From Pseudomonas sp. ANT_J12 (GTDB lineage Bacteria > Pseudomonadota > Gammaproteobacteria > Pseudomonadales > Pseudomonadaceae): DNA of 64,000 nt. Below the pieces are notes generated by a model. It saw only the letters and a program-made list of their open reading frames with translations. It did no database searches and was not told the origin of the DNA. Every line of letters starts with the position of its first letter. Within the stretch, counting starts at the first letter, position 1. The position numbers were made by a program, and so were the translations under genes. This document shows positions 24,587 to 33,457 of this stretch, piece after piece. The stretch covers positions 156,029 through 220,028 of the forward strand of contig NZ_VOBN01000010.1 in the NCBI RefSeq assembly GCF_008370045.1. The letters are read 5' to 3'.

Positions 24587-25949
24587 GACCGCTCTCCAGC
24601 CAATTCAACGGCGCGCAATCGGCGAAGGGCAGTTCAAGTTGTTGCAGCGCTGTGTGCCAGTCGCCGAGGCGCTCGGCATCCAGCGCTTCGCCGGGCGGCG
24701 CTTGCAGCAGCCAGACCCGGGTGGCGCTGGCGTTGCGTGCCAGCTCGGCGATCAAGGCCAGGCTGCCGCGATCCGGCGAACGCCGTGGATCGCAGGCAAT
24801 CGCGAGGCGTGCCGGGGGAAAACGGCTCAATTGTTCGAGGAGTTTGTTTCGGGATTCACGGCTGTCGAGGATGCCCGCATCGCTGACGGATTTGGGCAGG
24901 GCCGGCGGCCACGGGCGTTGATCGTCGAGTTCGATGGCCACCAACAGTGCGCCTTCGGTTTGCAGGTCACTGACGCCGCTTTCGACGCGATGAAGCTGAT
25001 CCGGCGCGGCATCGCTGATCCCGAGGCGTTCGCTGGTGGGCATCAGGCGTTCGCGCAGTTGTGCGTAGCCGGGCAGGTTCAGGTCCAGACGCAGGGTCGC
25101 GCGCCCGCGCTTCCAGCGCCAGCGGCAGAACAGCATCAAAAACAGACGCGGCAATACGCCGTAAATCAGCACGGCACCGACCAGCCAAATGGCCCAGCTC
25201 TGACGTACCAGCTCCCGGTTGTAATCGGTGTCCAGGGTGACACGAATCATGTCGACTCGGGGTGCGCTCCAGCCCAGCGCATGGGGCACGGCCGCCAAGG
25301 CGTCAGTGAGGGCCGCAAAAAAGTCGGCGCCAAACAGCGTGCTTTCCCAGATGAAGTCATAGCGCCGGGTGGCCATCATGAGCACCAGTAACGTCAGGGC
25401 GCTGAGCATGATCAGCAACCAGAGACCGTTGACGAGCGTTCCGATGGCCCAGCGATTGAGTTTATGGCGTTGCAGCAACAGCAGCAGGGCGGGTGGCAGC
25501 TGTGCGGCTTTGGTATCGCGCGCGAATTTTTCGCTGAGCCACAACCACAGACGACCAAGGGCGGCGCCATGCTCACCGGCAAACACCAGGCCCATCGCCC
25601 AACTCAGCATCAGAATCAGGTTCAGGCCCAACAGCGTACCCAACGCCCAGAACACATTGACCGGCTGTGTGCCATTGCCCAATGCCGAGAACGCCAGGCC
25701 GGCGCCGCTGATGGCCGCCAGCACGATCATCAACAACAACGCCAGGCGCGCCCCTTGCAGCCAATGTTTGAGCGCGCTGGTCAGTCCATCGCGCTCGGCC
25801 AGCCACAGGGCGCGGCGTTGAATCCGTGTCGGCAGATCGCCGCCGGCACTGCGGGCCAGTCGGTTGGCTTCCAGGTCGTCCAGAGGGCCGGCGTGTTCTT
25901 CGCGCAGGCGGATGGTTTCTGTCAGCCAGAGGTTATTCAGTTCAGTCAC
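24579..25949 (-). CDS. DUF2868 membrane protein, partner of the DUF3482 GTPase
   Basis: A 456-residue protein with about four membrane helices (near residues 70-90, 98-120, 180-205 and 270-285) and a soluble C-terminal half (LLVAIELDDQRPWPPALP, RLAIACDPRRSPDRGSLALI). It matches the DUF2868 family, which is regularly encoded just before a DUF3482 GTPase; the 8-base overlap here indicates coupling. A membrane-anchored GTPase assembly is a reasonable inference, but I know of no assigned function. Divergent from folA with an 85-base spacer. Confidence 0.85.
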   Translation of the reverse strand: MTELNNLWLTETIRLREEHAGPLDDLEANRLARSAGGDLPTRIQRRALWLAERDGLTSALKHWLQGARLALLLMIVLAAISGAGLAFSALGNGTQPVNVFWALGTLLGLNLILMLSWAMGLVFAGEHGAALGRLWLWLSEKFARDTKAAQLPPALLLLLQRHKLNRWAIGTLVNGLWLLIMLSALTLLVLMMATRRYDFIWESTLFGADFFAALTDALAAVPHALGWSAPRVDMIRVTLDTDYNRELVRQSWAIWLVGAVLIYGVLPRLFLMLFCRWRWKRGRATLRLDLNLPGYAQLRERLMPTSERLGISDAAPDQLHRVESGVSDLQTEGALLVAIELDDQRPWPPALPKSVSDAGILDSRESRNKLLEQLSRFPPARLAIACDPRRSPDRGSLALIAELARNASATRVWLLQAPPGEALDAERLGDWHTALQQLELPFADCAPLNWLESGHD

Positions 25950-26034
25950 GCGGCATCCCGTCGCTTAGATGAACGGTGAGCATAACCGCTGTGGCGCTTA
26001 TCGGGAAAAGGGAGGCTCTGGTATCCTCGCCGGC

Positions 26035-26547
26035 ATGACTAAATCACTCCCCCTCAGCCTGATCGCAGCCCTCGGTGAAAACCGCGTGATCGGCGTCGAC
26101 AACAGCATGCCCTGGTACTTGCCGGGGGACTTCAAATACTTCAAGGCCACCACCCTGGGCAAGCCGATCATCATGGGTCGCAAGACTTGGGATTCCCTCG
26201 GTCGTCCGCTGCCGGGTCGGTTGAACATCGTGGTCAGCCGTCAGGTGGATCTGGTGCTGGAAGGCGCGGAGGTTTATCCGTCGCTGGAAACTGCCGTCGT
26301 TCGCGCTGAAGAATGGGCGAAAGCGCAGGGCGTCGATGAGCTGATGCTGATTGGCGGGGCGCAGTTGTATGCGCAAGGGTTGGCGCAGGCTGATCGGCTG
26401 TATCTGACGCGCGTGGCGTTGAGCCCGGAAGGAGATGCGTGGTTTCCAGAGTTTGATTTGAACGAATGGAAATTGGTGTCGAACATTGAGAATCCGGCGG
26501 TGGAAGATAAGCCGGCATACAACTTCGAGGTTTGGGAGCGCGCATAG
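26035..26547 (+). CDS. folA: dihydrofolate reductase
   Basis: Reduces dihydrofolate to tetrahydrofolate with NADPH; target of trimethoprim. At 170 residues it is normal for chromosomal DHFR. Key sites are the M20-loop region MPWYLPGDFKYFK with the substrate-binding acid D32 (Asp27 of the E. coli enzyme), the NADPH-binding GRKTWDSLG (residues about 50-58), NIVVSRQ and IGGAQLYA. I chose ATG 26035 because it precedes the canonical LSLIAALGENRVIG; the upstream frame to 25969 has no similarity. Its stop codon lies in the first base of a perfect 14-bp hairpin repeat. Confidence 0.96.
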   Translation: MTKSLPLSLIAALGENRVIGVDNSMPWYLPGDFKYFKATTLGKPIIMGRKTWDSLGRPLPGRLNIVVSRQVDLVLEGAEVYPSLETAVVRAEEWAKAQGVDELMLIGGAQLYAQGLAQADRLYLTRVALSPEGDAWFPEFDLNEWKLVSNIENPAVEDKPAYNFEVWERA

Positions 26548-26578
26548 ATCGTTCCCACGCGGGAGCGTGGGAACGATC
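26547..26578. repeat. minimal GATCGTTCCCACGC element: perfect hairpin
   Basis: GATCGTTCCCACGC, loop GGGA, GCGTGGGAACGATC: a perfect 14-bp stem overlapping the last base of the folA stop codon. It looks like a copy of the 100-bp element that has lost its inner part. It could end or protect the folA mRNA, though there is no T-tract. Confidence 0.9.
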
Positions 26579-26610
26579 GGTGCTGCAAGTACAAGCGGAT
26601 GGGCTTTTTC

Positions 26611-26645
26611 TTGCAGCTTGCAGCTTGCAGCTTGCAGCTTGCAGC
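26611..26645. repeat. TTGCAGC tandem heptamer repeat
   Basis: Five perfect copies of TTGCAGC, then a degenerate TTATAGC and an AGCTAGCTCGCTAGCT palindrome that runs into the 3' end of the convergent symporter gene. Intergenic, non-coding. Confidence 0.9.
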
Positions 26646-26656
26646 TTATAGCTCAG

Positions 26657-28045
26657 CTAGCTCGCTAGCTGCGCATGCTCATCCGCATCCAGCAGCGCTT
26701 TATCGGTCTGCTGCATCATCTGGCTGGTAATCGCCCCGGCCGTAATCGACCCGCTGACGTTCAGCGCCGTACGGCCCATGTCGATCAGCGGCTCAACCGA
26801 AATCAGCAACGCCACCAGTGACACCGGCAAACCCATGGCCGGCAGCACGATCAGCGCAGCAAACGTCGCGCCGCCACCCACGCCCGCCACACCGGCCGAA
26901 CTCAGGGTCACAATCGCCACCAATGTCGCGATCCACAATGGGTCCAACGGGTTGATGCCCACGGTCGGCGCAACCATCACCGCCAACATCGCCGGGTACA
27001 GACCGGCACAGCCGTTCTGGCCGATGGTCGCGCCGAACGAAGCGGCGAAACTGGCGATGGATTGCGGGATACCCAAACGACGGGTCTGCGCTTCGATGCT
27101 CAGCGGAATGCTCGCGGCGCTGGAGCGGCTGGTGAAGGCAAAGGTCAGCACCGGCCAAATCTTGCGGAAGAAGCGCAGCGGGTTGATCCCGGCCGCCGAC
27201 ACCAGCAGACCGTGGACCACGAACATCAGGCCCAGGCCGATATAGGACACCACCACAAAACTGCCGAGCTTGATGATGTCTTGCAGGTTGGAACCGGCGA
27301 CCACTTTGGTCATCAGCGCCAGCACGCCGTACGGGGTCAGTTTCATCACCAGGCGCACCAGGCGCATCACCCAGGCTTGCAGGGTGTCGATGGCGTTGAT
27401 CACTTTCTGACCTTTTTCGACGTCATCCTTCAGCAGTTGCAGCGCGGCAACTCCGAGGAACGCAGCGAAGATCACCACGCTGATGATCGAGGTCGGCTTG
27501 GCCCGGGCCAGGTCGGCGAACGGGTTCTGCGGGATGAACGACAGCAGCAACTGCGGCACATTCAGGTCCGCCACCTTGCCCGCGTAATCGGTCTGGATCG
27601 TTTGCAGGCGCGCCATTTCCTGGGTGCCGGCGACCAGGCCTTCGGCGGTCAGGCCGAACAGGTTGGTCAGGCCGATGCCGATCAGCGCCGCGATGGCGGT
27701 GGTGAACAGCAGCGTGCCGATGGTCAGGAAGCTGATCTTGCCCAACGACGAAGCGTTGTGCAGACGGGCCACGGCACTGAGGATCGAGGCGAACACCAGC
27801 GGGATCACGATCATTTGCAGCAACTGCACGTAACCGTTGCCGACCAGATCGAACCAGCCGATCGAGGCTTTCAGCACCGGGTTGCCGGCGCCGTAAATAG
27901 CATGCAACGCCACGCCAAACGCCACGCCCAAGGCCAGTGCGAGCAGGACTTTCTTGGCTAAGCTCCAGGAGGTGTGACGGGTTTGCGCCAGGCCCAAGAG
28001 CAGGGCGAGGAACACCAGCAGATTGAGAATCAGCGGCAGATTCAT
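26657..28045 (-). CDS. L-cystine/dicarboxylate:cation symporter, TcyP-like
   Basis: A 462-residue inner-membrane protein of the DAACS (sodium:dicarboxylate symporter) family with about eight helices plus re-entrant loops. Blocks such as GNGYVQLLQMIVIPLVFASI, TRSSAASIPLSIEAQTRRLG and GINPLDPLWIATLVAIV fit the TcyP/YdjN branch that imports L-cystine. The start at 28045 gives the hydrophobic MNLPLILNLLVFLALLLG beginning; the upstream extension is polar and unlikely. Cystine as substrate is inferred from similarity, and dicarboxylates or glutamate remain possible. Confidence 0.85.
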   Translation of the reverse strand: MNLPLILNLLVFLALLLGLAQTRHTSWSLAKKVLLALALGVAFGVALHAIYGAGNPVLKASIGWFDLVGNGYVQLLQMIVIPLVFASILSAVARLHNASSLGKISFLTIGTLLFTTAIAALIGIGLTNLFGLTAEGLVAGTQEMARLQTIQTDYAGKVADLNVPQLLLSFIPQNPFADLARAKPTSIISVVIFAAFLGVAALQLLKDDVEKGQKVINAIDTLQAWVMRLVRLVMKLTPYGVLALMTKVVAGSNLQDIIKLGSFVVVSYIGLGLMFVVHGLLVSAAGINPLRFFRKIWPVLTFAFTSRSSAASIPLSIEAQTRRLGIPQSIASFAASFGATIGQNGCAGLYPAMLAVMVAPTVGINPLDPLWIATLVAIVTLSSAGVAGVGGGATFAALIVLPAMGLPVSLVALLISVEPLIDMGRTALNVSGSITAGAITSQMMQQTDKALLDADEHAQLAS

Positions 28046-28294
28046 AGAGACTCCATAGACTTGTGCCAGCCACCTTCGTGTGTGACTGCGAACCGGCAAG
28101 CCTAACAGCTTGATATCTAATGAATTAATACCAAAAACCGAGGTGGACTGTCGTTTTTGGAATAAGCCGGTGTCGCTGTCAGGGATGCAACTGGCGCGAA
28201 GGGGACGCAAGCGGTCGCGGGCAGGCGGGAACTGTCACACTTTTTTGTTAGCGTCGATGTCTTTGAATCTGGGTCTCTACAAGGAAGCATGCCG

Positions 28295-29362
28295 ATGAAA
28301 TTCGCACCGAAAATGCTGGCTGCCGCACTGGGTCTAGGGTTGGGCCTCGCCCTCGCCAGCCAGGCGTTCGCCACGGATTTGAAACACTGGCCAGCCGATC
28401 AGGCCAAGGCGCTGGACGCGATGATCGCGGCCAATGCCAACAAGGGTAACTTCGCGGTGTTCGACATGGACAACACCAGTTACCGCTACGACCTCGAAGA
28501 GTCGTTGCTGCCGTTCATGGAAAACAAGGGCCTGATCACCCGCGAAACCCTCGACCCCTCCCTGAAGCTGATCCCGTTCAAGGACACCGCCGACCACAAG
28601 GAAAGCCTGTTCAGCTATTACTACCGCCTCTGCGAAATCGACGACATGGTTTGCTACCCATGGGTCGCGCAGGTGTTCTCCGGCTTCACCCTGCAAGAAC
28701 TCAAGGGCTATGTCGATGAGCTGATGGCGTCCGGCAAACCAGTGCCGAGCACGTATTACGACGGTGATGTGGTCAAGACCATCGACGTTCAGCCGCCGAA
28801 AGTCTTCACCGGCCAGGCCGAGCTGTACAACAAGCTGATGGAGAACGGTATCGAGGTCTACGTGATGACCGCCGCCTCCGAAGAACTGGTGCGCATGGTC
28901 GCGGCCGATCCGAAGTACGGCTACAACGTCAAACCGCAGAACGTGATCGGCGTGACCACGCTGCTCAAGGACCGCAAGACCGGCGAACTGACCACCGCGC
29001 GCAAACAGATCAGCGCCGGCAAGTATGACGAGAAGGCCAACCTCGGCCTGGAACTGACCCCGTACCTGTGGACCCCGGCGACCTGGATGGCCGGCAAGCA
29101 AGCGGCGATCCTGACTTACATCGATGAATGGAAAAAACCGGTGCTGGTGGGCGGCGATACCCCGAGCAGCGACGGCTACATGCTGTTCCACAGCGTCGAC
29201 GTGGCCAAGGGCGGCATTCATTTGTGGGTGAACCGCAAAGACAAATACATGACCCAGATTAACGGCATGATGGCCAAGCACGCCGCGGCCCAGGCCAAGG
29301 AAGGGTTGCCGGTGACGGCGGACAAGAATTGGGTGATCGTGAAACCGGAAGAGATTCAGTAA
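28295..29362 (+). CDS. HAD phosphatase, phosphorylcholine phosphatase-like, exported
   Basis: A 355-residue HAD-superfamily enzyme resembling PchP, the periplasmic phosphorylcholine phosphatase of Pseudomonas. A signal peptide ends at about residue 27 (LASQAFA-TDLKHW). Motif I is FDMDNTSYRYD (two catalytic Asp), motif II VMTAASEE, and motif IV GGDTPSSDGYM. PchP hydrolyses phosphorylcholine released by phospholipase C so that choline can be used as carbon and nitrogen source. The second ATG (28295) is preferred because AAGGAAG sits 7-8 bases before it and only 1-2 bases before the first ATG (28289). Confidence 0.82.
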   Translation: MKFAPKMLAAALGLGLGLALASQAFATDLKHWPADQAKALDAMIAANANKGNFAVFDMDNTSYRYDLEESLLPFMENKGLITRETLDPSLKLIPFKDTADHKESLFSYYYRLCEIDDMVCYPWVAQVFSGFTLQELKGYVDELMASGKPVPSTYYDGDVVKTIDVQPPKVFTGQAELYNKLMENGIEVYVMTAASEELVRMVAADPKYGYNVKPQNVIGVTTLLKDRKTGELTTARKQISAGKYDEKANLGLELTPYLWTPATWMAGKQAAILTYIDEWKKPVLVGGDTPSSDGYMLFHSVDVAKGGIHLWVNRKDKYMTQINGMMAKHAAAQAKEGLPVTADKNWVIVKPEEIQ

Positions 29363-29388
29363 GACCCGGCGCTCGATTCCACCGTGAT

Positions 29389-29492
29389 GATCGTTCCCAC
29401 GCTCCTGCGTGGGAATGCAGCCCGTGACGCTCCGCGTCACTGGACGCGGAGCGTCCCTTGAGGCATTCCCACGCGGGAGCGTGGGAACGATC
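29389..29492. repeat. GATCGTTCCCACGC palindromic element, copy 5
   Basis: About 104 bases between the convergent pchP-like gene and ilvD. Inner arms are GACGCTCCGCGTC and GGACGCGGAGCGTCC; outer arms match over 14 bases. Confidence 0.9.
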
Positions 29493-29499
29493 AAGCGGC

Positions 29500-29553
29500 G
29501 AGCTGCAAGCCGCAAGTAAGAACCGCTTTGGTCTTTCTTGCCGCTTGTAGCTC
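29500..29553. terminator. long imperfect hairpin between convergent genes
   Basis: GAGCTGCAAGCCGCAAGTAA and its near reverse complement (19 of about 22 pairs) around CCGCTTTGG, ending in GCTTGTAGCTC. It lies 16 bases beyond the ilvD stop on the minus strand and may act as a transcription end for both flanking genes. The sequence style recalls other AGCTTGCAGC-type intergenic repeats. Confidence 0.55.
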
Positions 29554-29569
29554 ATTGCTTGTAACTGCT

Positions 29570-31411
29570 TTAGATCCCGTCGAGCATCGCCTTGTTACGC
29601 ACGGCACCCTTGTCGGCGCTGGTGGCGAGCAGGGCGTAGGCTTTGAGTGCGGTGGTCACCTTACGTGGACGTTTTTCCACAGGCTTCCAGCCTTTCTGAT
29701 CCTGCTCGACCCGGCGTGCCGCCAGTTCTTCATCGCTGATCAACAGGTTGATCGAGCGGTTTGGAATGTCGATCAGTACCTTGTCGCCATCCTGCACCAG
29801 GCCAATCGCGCCACCGGCAGCGGCTTCTGGCGAAGCGTGGCCGATGGACAGGCCCGAGGTGCCGCCGGAGAAGCGACCGTCGGTGAGCAAGGCGCAAGCT
29901 TTGCCCAGGCCTTTGGATTTCAGGTAGGACGTCGGGTACAGCATTTCCTGCATGCCCGGGCCGCCTTTCGGGCCTTCGTAACGGATGATCACGATATCGC
30001 CGGCCTTCACTTCGTCAGCGAGGATGCCGCGCACGGCGCTGTCCTGGCTTTCAAAGATCTTCGCGTTGCCTTCGAACACGTGGATCGACTCGTCGACGCC
30101 AGCGGTTTTCACCACGCAACCGTCGAGGGCGATGTTGCCGTACAGAACGGCCAGGCCACCTTCTTGCGAATAAGCGTGCTCGACACTGCGGATACAGCCG
30201 TTTTCACGGTCGTCGTCCAGGGTTTCCCAGCGGGTCGACTGGCTGAACGCAGTTTGCGTCGGGATGCCCGCAGGACCAGCCTTGAAGAAGTGATGCACCG
30301 CTTCGTCGGTGGTCTGGGTGATGTCCCACTTGGCAATGCCTTCGGCCATGGACTTGCTGTGCACGGTCGGCAGCTCGGTGTGCAGCAGGCCGCCACGGGC
30401 CAGGGAGCCGAGGATGCTGAAAATCCCGCCGGCGCGGTGAACGTCTTCCATGTGGTACTTCTGGATGTTCGGCGCGACTTTGCACAGTTGCGGCACGTGG
30501 CGGGAGAGGCGGTCGATGTCCTTCAGGTCGAAGTCGATCTCGGCTTCCTGGGCGGCGGCCAGCAAGTGCAGGATGGTGTTGGTGGAACCGCCCATGGCGA
30601 TGTCCAGGGTCATGGCGTTTTCGAACGCCTTGAAGTTGGCGATGTTGCGCGGCAACACCGACTCATCGTTGTCGCCGTAGTAACGCTTGCACAGGTCGAC
30701 GATGGTGCGGCCGGCCTGCAGGAACAGCTGTTCGCGGTCGCTGTGGGTCGCGAGGGTCGAACCGTTGCCCGGCAAGGCCAGGCCCAGAGCTTCGACCAGG
30801 CAGTTCATCGAGTTGGCGGTGAACATGCCGGAGCACGAACCGCACGTCGGGCAGGCGCTGCGCTCGTACTCAGCGACTTTCTCGTCAGAAGCGCTGGAGT
30901 CGGCGGCGATCACCATGGCATCGACCAGGTCGAGGCCGTGGCTGGCCAGTTTGGTCTTGCCGGCTTCCATCGGGCCGCCGGACACGAAGATCACCGGGAT
31001 GTTCAGGCGCAAAGCGGCCATCAGCATGCCGGGGGTGATCTTGTCGCAGTTGGAGATGCAGACGATGGCGTCGGCGCAGTGGGCGTTGACCATGTATTCG
31101 ACGGAGTCGGCGATGATCTCGCGGCTCGGCAGCGAATAGAGCATGCCGTCGTGGCCCATGGCGATGCCGTCATCCACAGCGATGGTGTTGAATTCTTTGG
31201 CAACGCCACCGGCCCGTTCGATCTCGCGGGCGACCAGTTGGCCCAGGTCCTTGAGGTGGACGTGGCCCGGTACGAACTGGGTGAAGGAGTTGGCAATGGC
31301 GATGATCGGCTTCTTGAAGTCGTCATCTTTCATCCCCGTGGCGCGCCACAGTGCGCGGGCACCGGCCATGTTGCGGCCGTGGGTGGATGTTTTCGAGCGG
31401 TAATCAGGCAT
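29570..31411 (-). CDS. ilvD: dihydroxy-acid dehydratase
   Basis: Fe-S enzyme that dehydrates 2,3-dihydroxy acids to 2-keto acids in valine, isoleucine and leucine synthesis. At 613 residues it has full length. Iron-sulfur cysteines lie in ISNCDKITPGML (about residue 122) and TCGSCSGMFTANSMNCL (about 195). The GRFSGGTSGLSIGHASPEAA block near residue 515 is the second family signature. It follows ilvA of the same pathway at a distance. The 342-base upstream region shows no obvious leader peptide. Confidence 0.97.
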   Translation of the reverse strand: MPDYRSKTSTHGRNMAGARALWRATGMKDDDFKKPIIAIANSFTQFVPGHVHLKDLGQLVAREIERAGGVAKEFNTIAVDDGIAMGHDGMLYSLPSREIIADSVEYMVNAHCADAIVCISNCDKITPGMLMAALRLNIPVIFVSGGPMEAGKTKLASHGLDLVDAMVIAADSSASDEKVAEYERSACPTCGSCSGMFTANSMNCLVEALGLALPGNGSTLATHSDREQLFLQAGRTIVDLCKRYYGDNDESVLPRNIANFKAFENAMTLDIAMGGSTNTILHLLAAAQEAEIDFDLKDIDRLSRHVPQLCKVAPNIQKYHMEDVHRAGGIFSILGSLARGGLLHTELPTVHSKSMAEGIAKWDITQTTDEAVHHFFKAGPAGIPTQTAFSQSTRWETLDDDRENGCIRSVEHAYSQEGGLAVLYGNIALDGCVVKTAGVDESIHVFEGNAKIFESQDSAVRGILADEVKAGDIVIIRYEGPKGGPGMQEMLYPTSYLKSKGLGKACALLTDGRFSGGTSGLSIGHASPEAAAGGAIGLVQDGDKVLIDIPNRSINLLISDEELAARRVEQDQKGWKPVEKRPRKVTTALKAYALLATSADKGAVRNKAMLDGI

Positions 31412-31753
31412 GGAGCACTCCGGGCGGCTAATCAGGTATCAAAGGGGAGTGAGCTTCTATTGACGTCTGGAACACTCAGAAATGGCCGTGTGTCCGGAAG
31501 TTGCCGATGACTTTGCGGGATCGCCGCTTGCCTCAGCCTGAGCTCATAAACCCGCCGGGGGATGAATGGCGATGAATCTCGCGATTCTACACCGCTGGCG
31601 TCAGGAGGGAATGGCTCAAAGTGTTGATCCAGCCCTGACGCCGTGTGCGGGATGACCATCGGTAAGGTGAACAAGCCTCCCGTGGGGATATCAGCACACG
31701 GGACGCTTGGCTAAACTGCCGCCCTTCGCGTAATCGCACCAAAAGGAATTGGC
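31412..31753. other. ilvD-DUF4153 intergenic region
   Basis: A 342-base divergent spacer. It contains a short hairpin candidate, CCCGTG...CACGGG, near 31679-31702, and a good AAGGAA Shine-Dalgarno before 31754. I see no RNA gene or convincing small ORF; the 80-codon minus-strand frame here is unlikely to be coding. Confidence 0.5.
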
Positions 31754-33445
31754 ATGCCGCTGTTCAATCGCTCGTTGTGGTTTTACCTGCTCATCGGTCT
31801 GTGCCAGGGGGTGGTTTTCTGGCAGATCGAGTCATTTGGATCGCGCGGCGTGCTGGCGGCGAGCCTGACGCTGGTCGTGGTCGGGGGGCTGGTCCTGCAA
31901 CTGCTCGGCCCAAAACTCAAGGACCGCCGGGTTTTGGCCCTGACGCTGGGCTTTTGCCTGTTGATGATGGCAATCAGTTCCTGGGTTCAACAGACCGGCC
32001 TCGATAACGGCAATCGTTGGTTGATGGAGAATTGGCTGTTAACCGGCGTGCCGTTGAGCTACGTGGTGTGTGCGTTTCTCGCCAGTTGGCCCTCGGGCAC
32101 CGGCCGGCGCTGGGACTATGCTGATCTGTACCACAGCGCCTGGAGCCATGTGTTCGTGGTGTTTTTTGCACTGATGCTGACGGGCGTGTTCAGCCTGTTG
32201 CTGCTGCTCTGGAGCAAGTTGTTCCTCATGCTGGGCATCGATTTTTTTGCCGAGCAGTTCTCCTCCCGGGTCTTTATCTGCCTCAGCCTGTCGGTCGTCT
32301 TCTCCCTGGCCATGCGCCTGGGCCTGCACAACGAAAGAGTCATCGGCATGTTGCGGGGCGTCTTGTTGGCGGCCTGTCATTTCCTGTTGCCGTTGATCAC
32401 CCTGATTACGGTCCTGTTTACCGTGACATTGCCCTTTACCGGCGTGCAAAAGATCTGGGACACCGGCTACTCGACCCCGATTCTGTTGTGCCTGGTGGGG
32501 ACGTACCTGTTTTTGCTCAACGGGGTGTTCCAGGACGGGCGCCAGGCCAAGCCTTATCCGGCGTGGCTGATGCGCTGTGTCGAGGCGGGTTTGCTGTGCT
32601 TGCCAGTGCTGGTGGCGTTGTCCGGGTATTCCAGCTGGCTGCGTGTCGAGCAATACGGCTTGTCGCCCCGGCGTTTCATGGGGCTGTTGCTGGTCGCGAT
32701 CTTCGCGGCGTACAGCCTGGCGGCGATGTTGGCCGTGGTGCAACGCAATGCCTTGTGGCTCAACGGGCTGCGGCGCAGCAACCCGGCCCTGGCCTTGGCG
32801 GTATGCCTGCTATTGGTGCTGATTAATACACCCTGGTTCAACGGCCAATCCTTCAGCGCACGGGATCAGGTGCACCGCTTGCTGGATGGCCGCACGTCGG
32901 TGCTGACGTTCGATAGCAATTACCTGCGCAATGGTTTGGGTACGGCCGGTCGGCAGCAGTTCGAGGCGTTGTCCGAACGGGTTGAACGCGATGAGGTGCT
33001 CGATGCGCCTTCGCGAGAGGTGCTGCGCGCCCAGATCAAACGCACGCCCGGTGAATCCACGGTTGAGCCCCGGCCCTATACACCGAGCCCGGTGAACCTG
33101 GAATGGATCGGCCCGAAAGTGGACGGCAGCGAGCAATTCATCAGCCTCAACAGTCGCCAGCTTCAGTGCCAGGATGCGGGTTGCGTGATGTGGGGCGTCG
33201 ACCTTGATGGCGATGGCCAGGCTGAAGTGGTGCAATTCAATCAGCAGCCGTGGGACCACCGGGCGTTGCTCTACAAACGTGCCGCTGACGGCGAGTGGCA
33301 ATACGTCACCGTGCTGCTGGGCGCCAATCTCTCGCCGCAGAACCTGAATCGGCTGCGCGCCGGTGACTTCAAGATCATCGAGCCGCGCTTCAAGAGCGTG
33401 CAAATAGGCGACCTCACATTGGCCCCCGAACCTGAGGAGCAATGA
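31754..33445 (+). CDS. DUF4153 domain membrane protein
   Basis: A 563-residue protein. The first two thirds contain about ten membrane helices (from LWFYLLIGLCQGVVFW to ALAVCLLLVLINTPWF), and the last 190 residues are soluble. The arrangement and GVPLSYVVCAFLASWPSG fit the DUF4153 family. The C-terminal part includes VDLDGDGQAEVVQFN, an Asp-rich loop resembling FG-GAP or calcium-type loops. The function is not known. It is a stable neighbour of ilvD in Pseudomonas, so I treat it as core genome. Confidence 0.8.
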   Translation: MPLFNRSLWFYLLIGLCQGVVFWQIESFGSRGVLAASLTLVVVGGLVLQLLGPKLKDRRVLALTLGFCLLMMAISSWVQQTGLDNGNRWLMENWLLTGVPLSYVVCAFLASWPSGTGRRWDYADLYHSAWSHVFVVFFALMLTGVFSLLLLLWSKLFLMLGIDFFAEQFSSRVFICLSLSVVFSLAMRLGLHNERVIGMLRGVLLAACHFLLPLITLITVLFTVTLPFTGVQKIWDTGYSTPILLCLVGTYLFLLNGVFQDGRQAKPYPAWLMRCVEAGLLCLPVLVALSGYSSWLRVEQYGLSPRRFMGLLLVAIFAAYSLAAMLAVVQRNALWLNGLRRSNPALALAVCLLLVLINTPWFNGQSFSARDQVHRLLDGRTSVLTFDSNYLRNGLGTAGRQQFEALSERVERDEVLDAPSREVLRAQIKRTPGESTVEPRPYTPSPVNLEWIGPKVDGSEQFISLNSRQLQCQDAGCVMWGVDLDGDGQAEVVQFNQQPWDHRALLYKRAADGEWQYVTVLLGANLSPQNLNRLRAGDFKIIEPRFKSVQIGDLTLAPEPEEQ

Positions 33446-33457
33446 CTTCCACTGGCT

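Noticed and set aside
31432..31674. 80-codon minus-strand ORF upstream of ilvD
   Set aside because: No Shine-Dalgarno, no recognisable motif; more likely the ilvD leader region.
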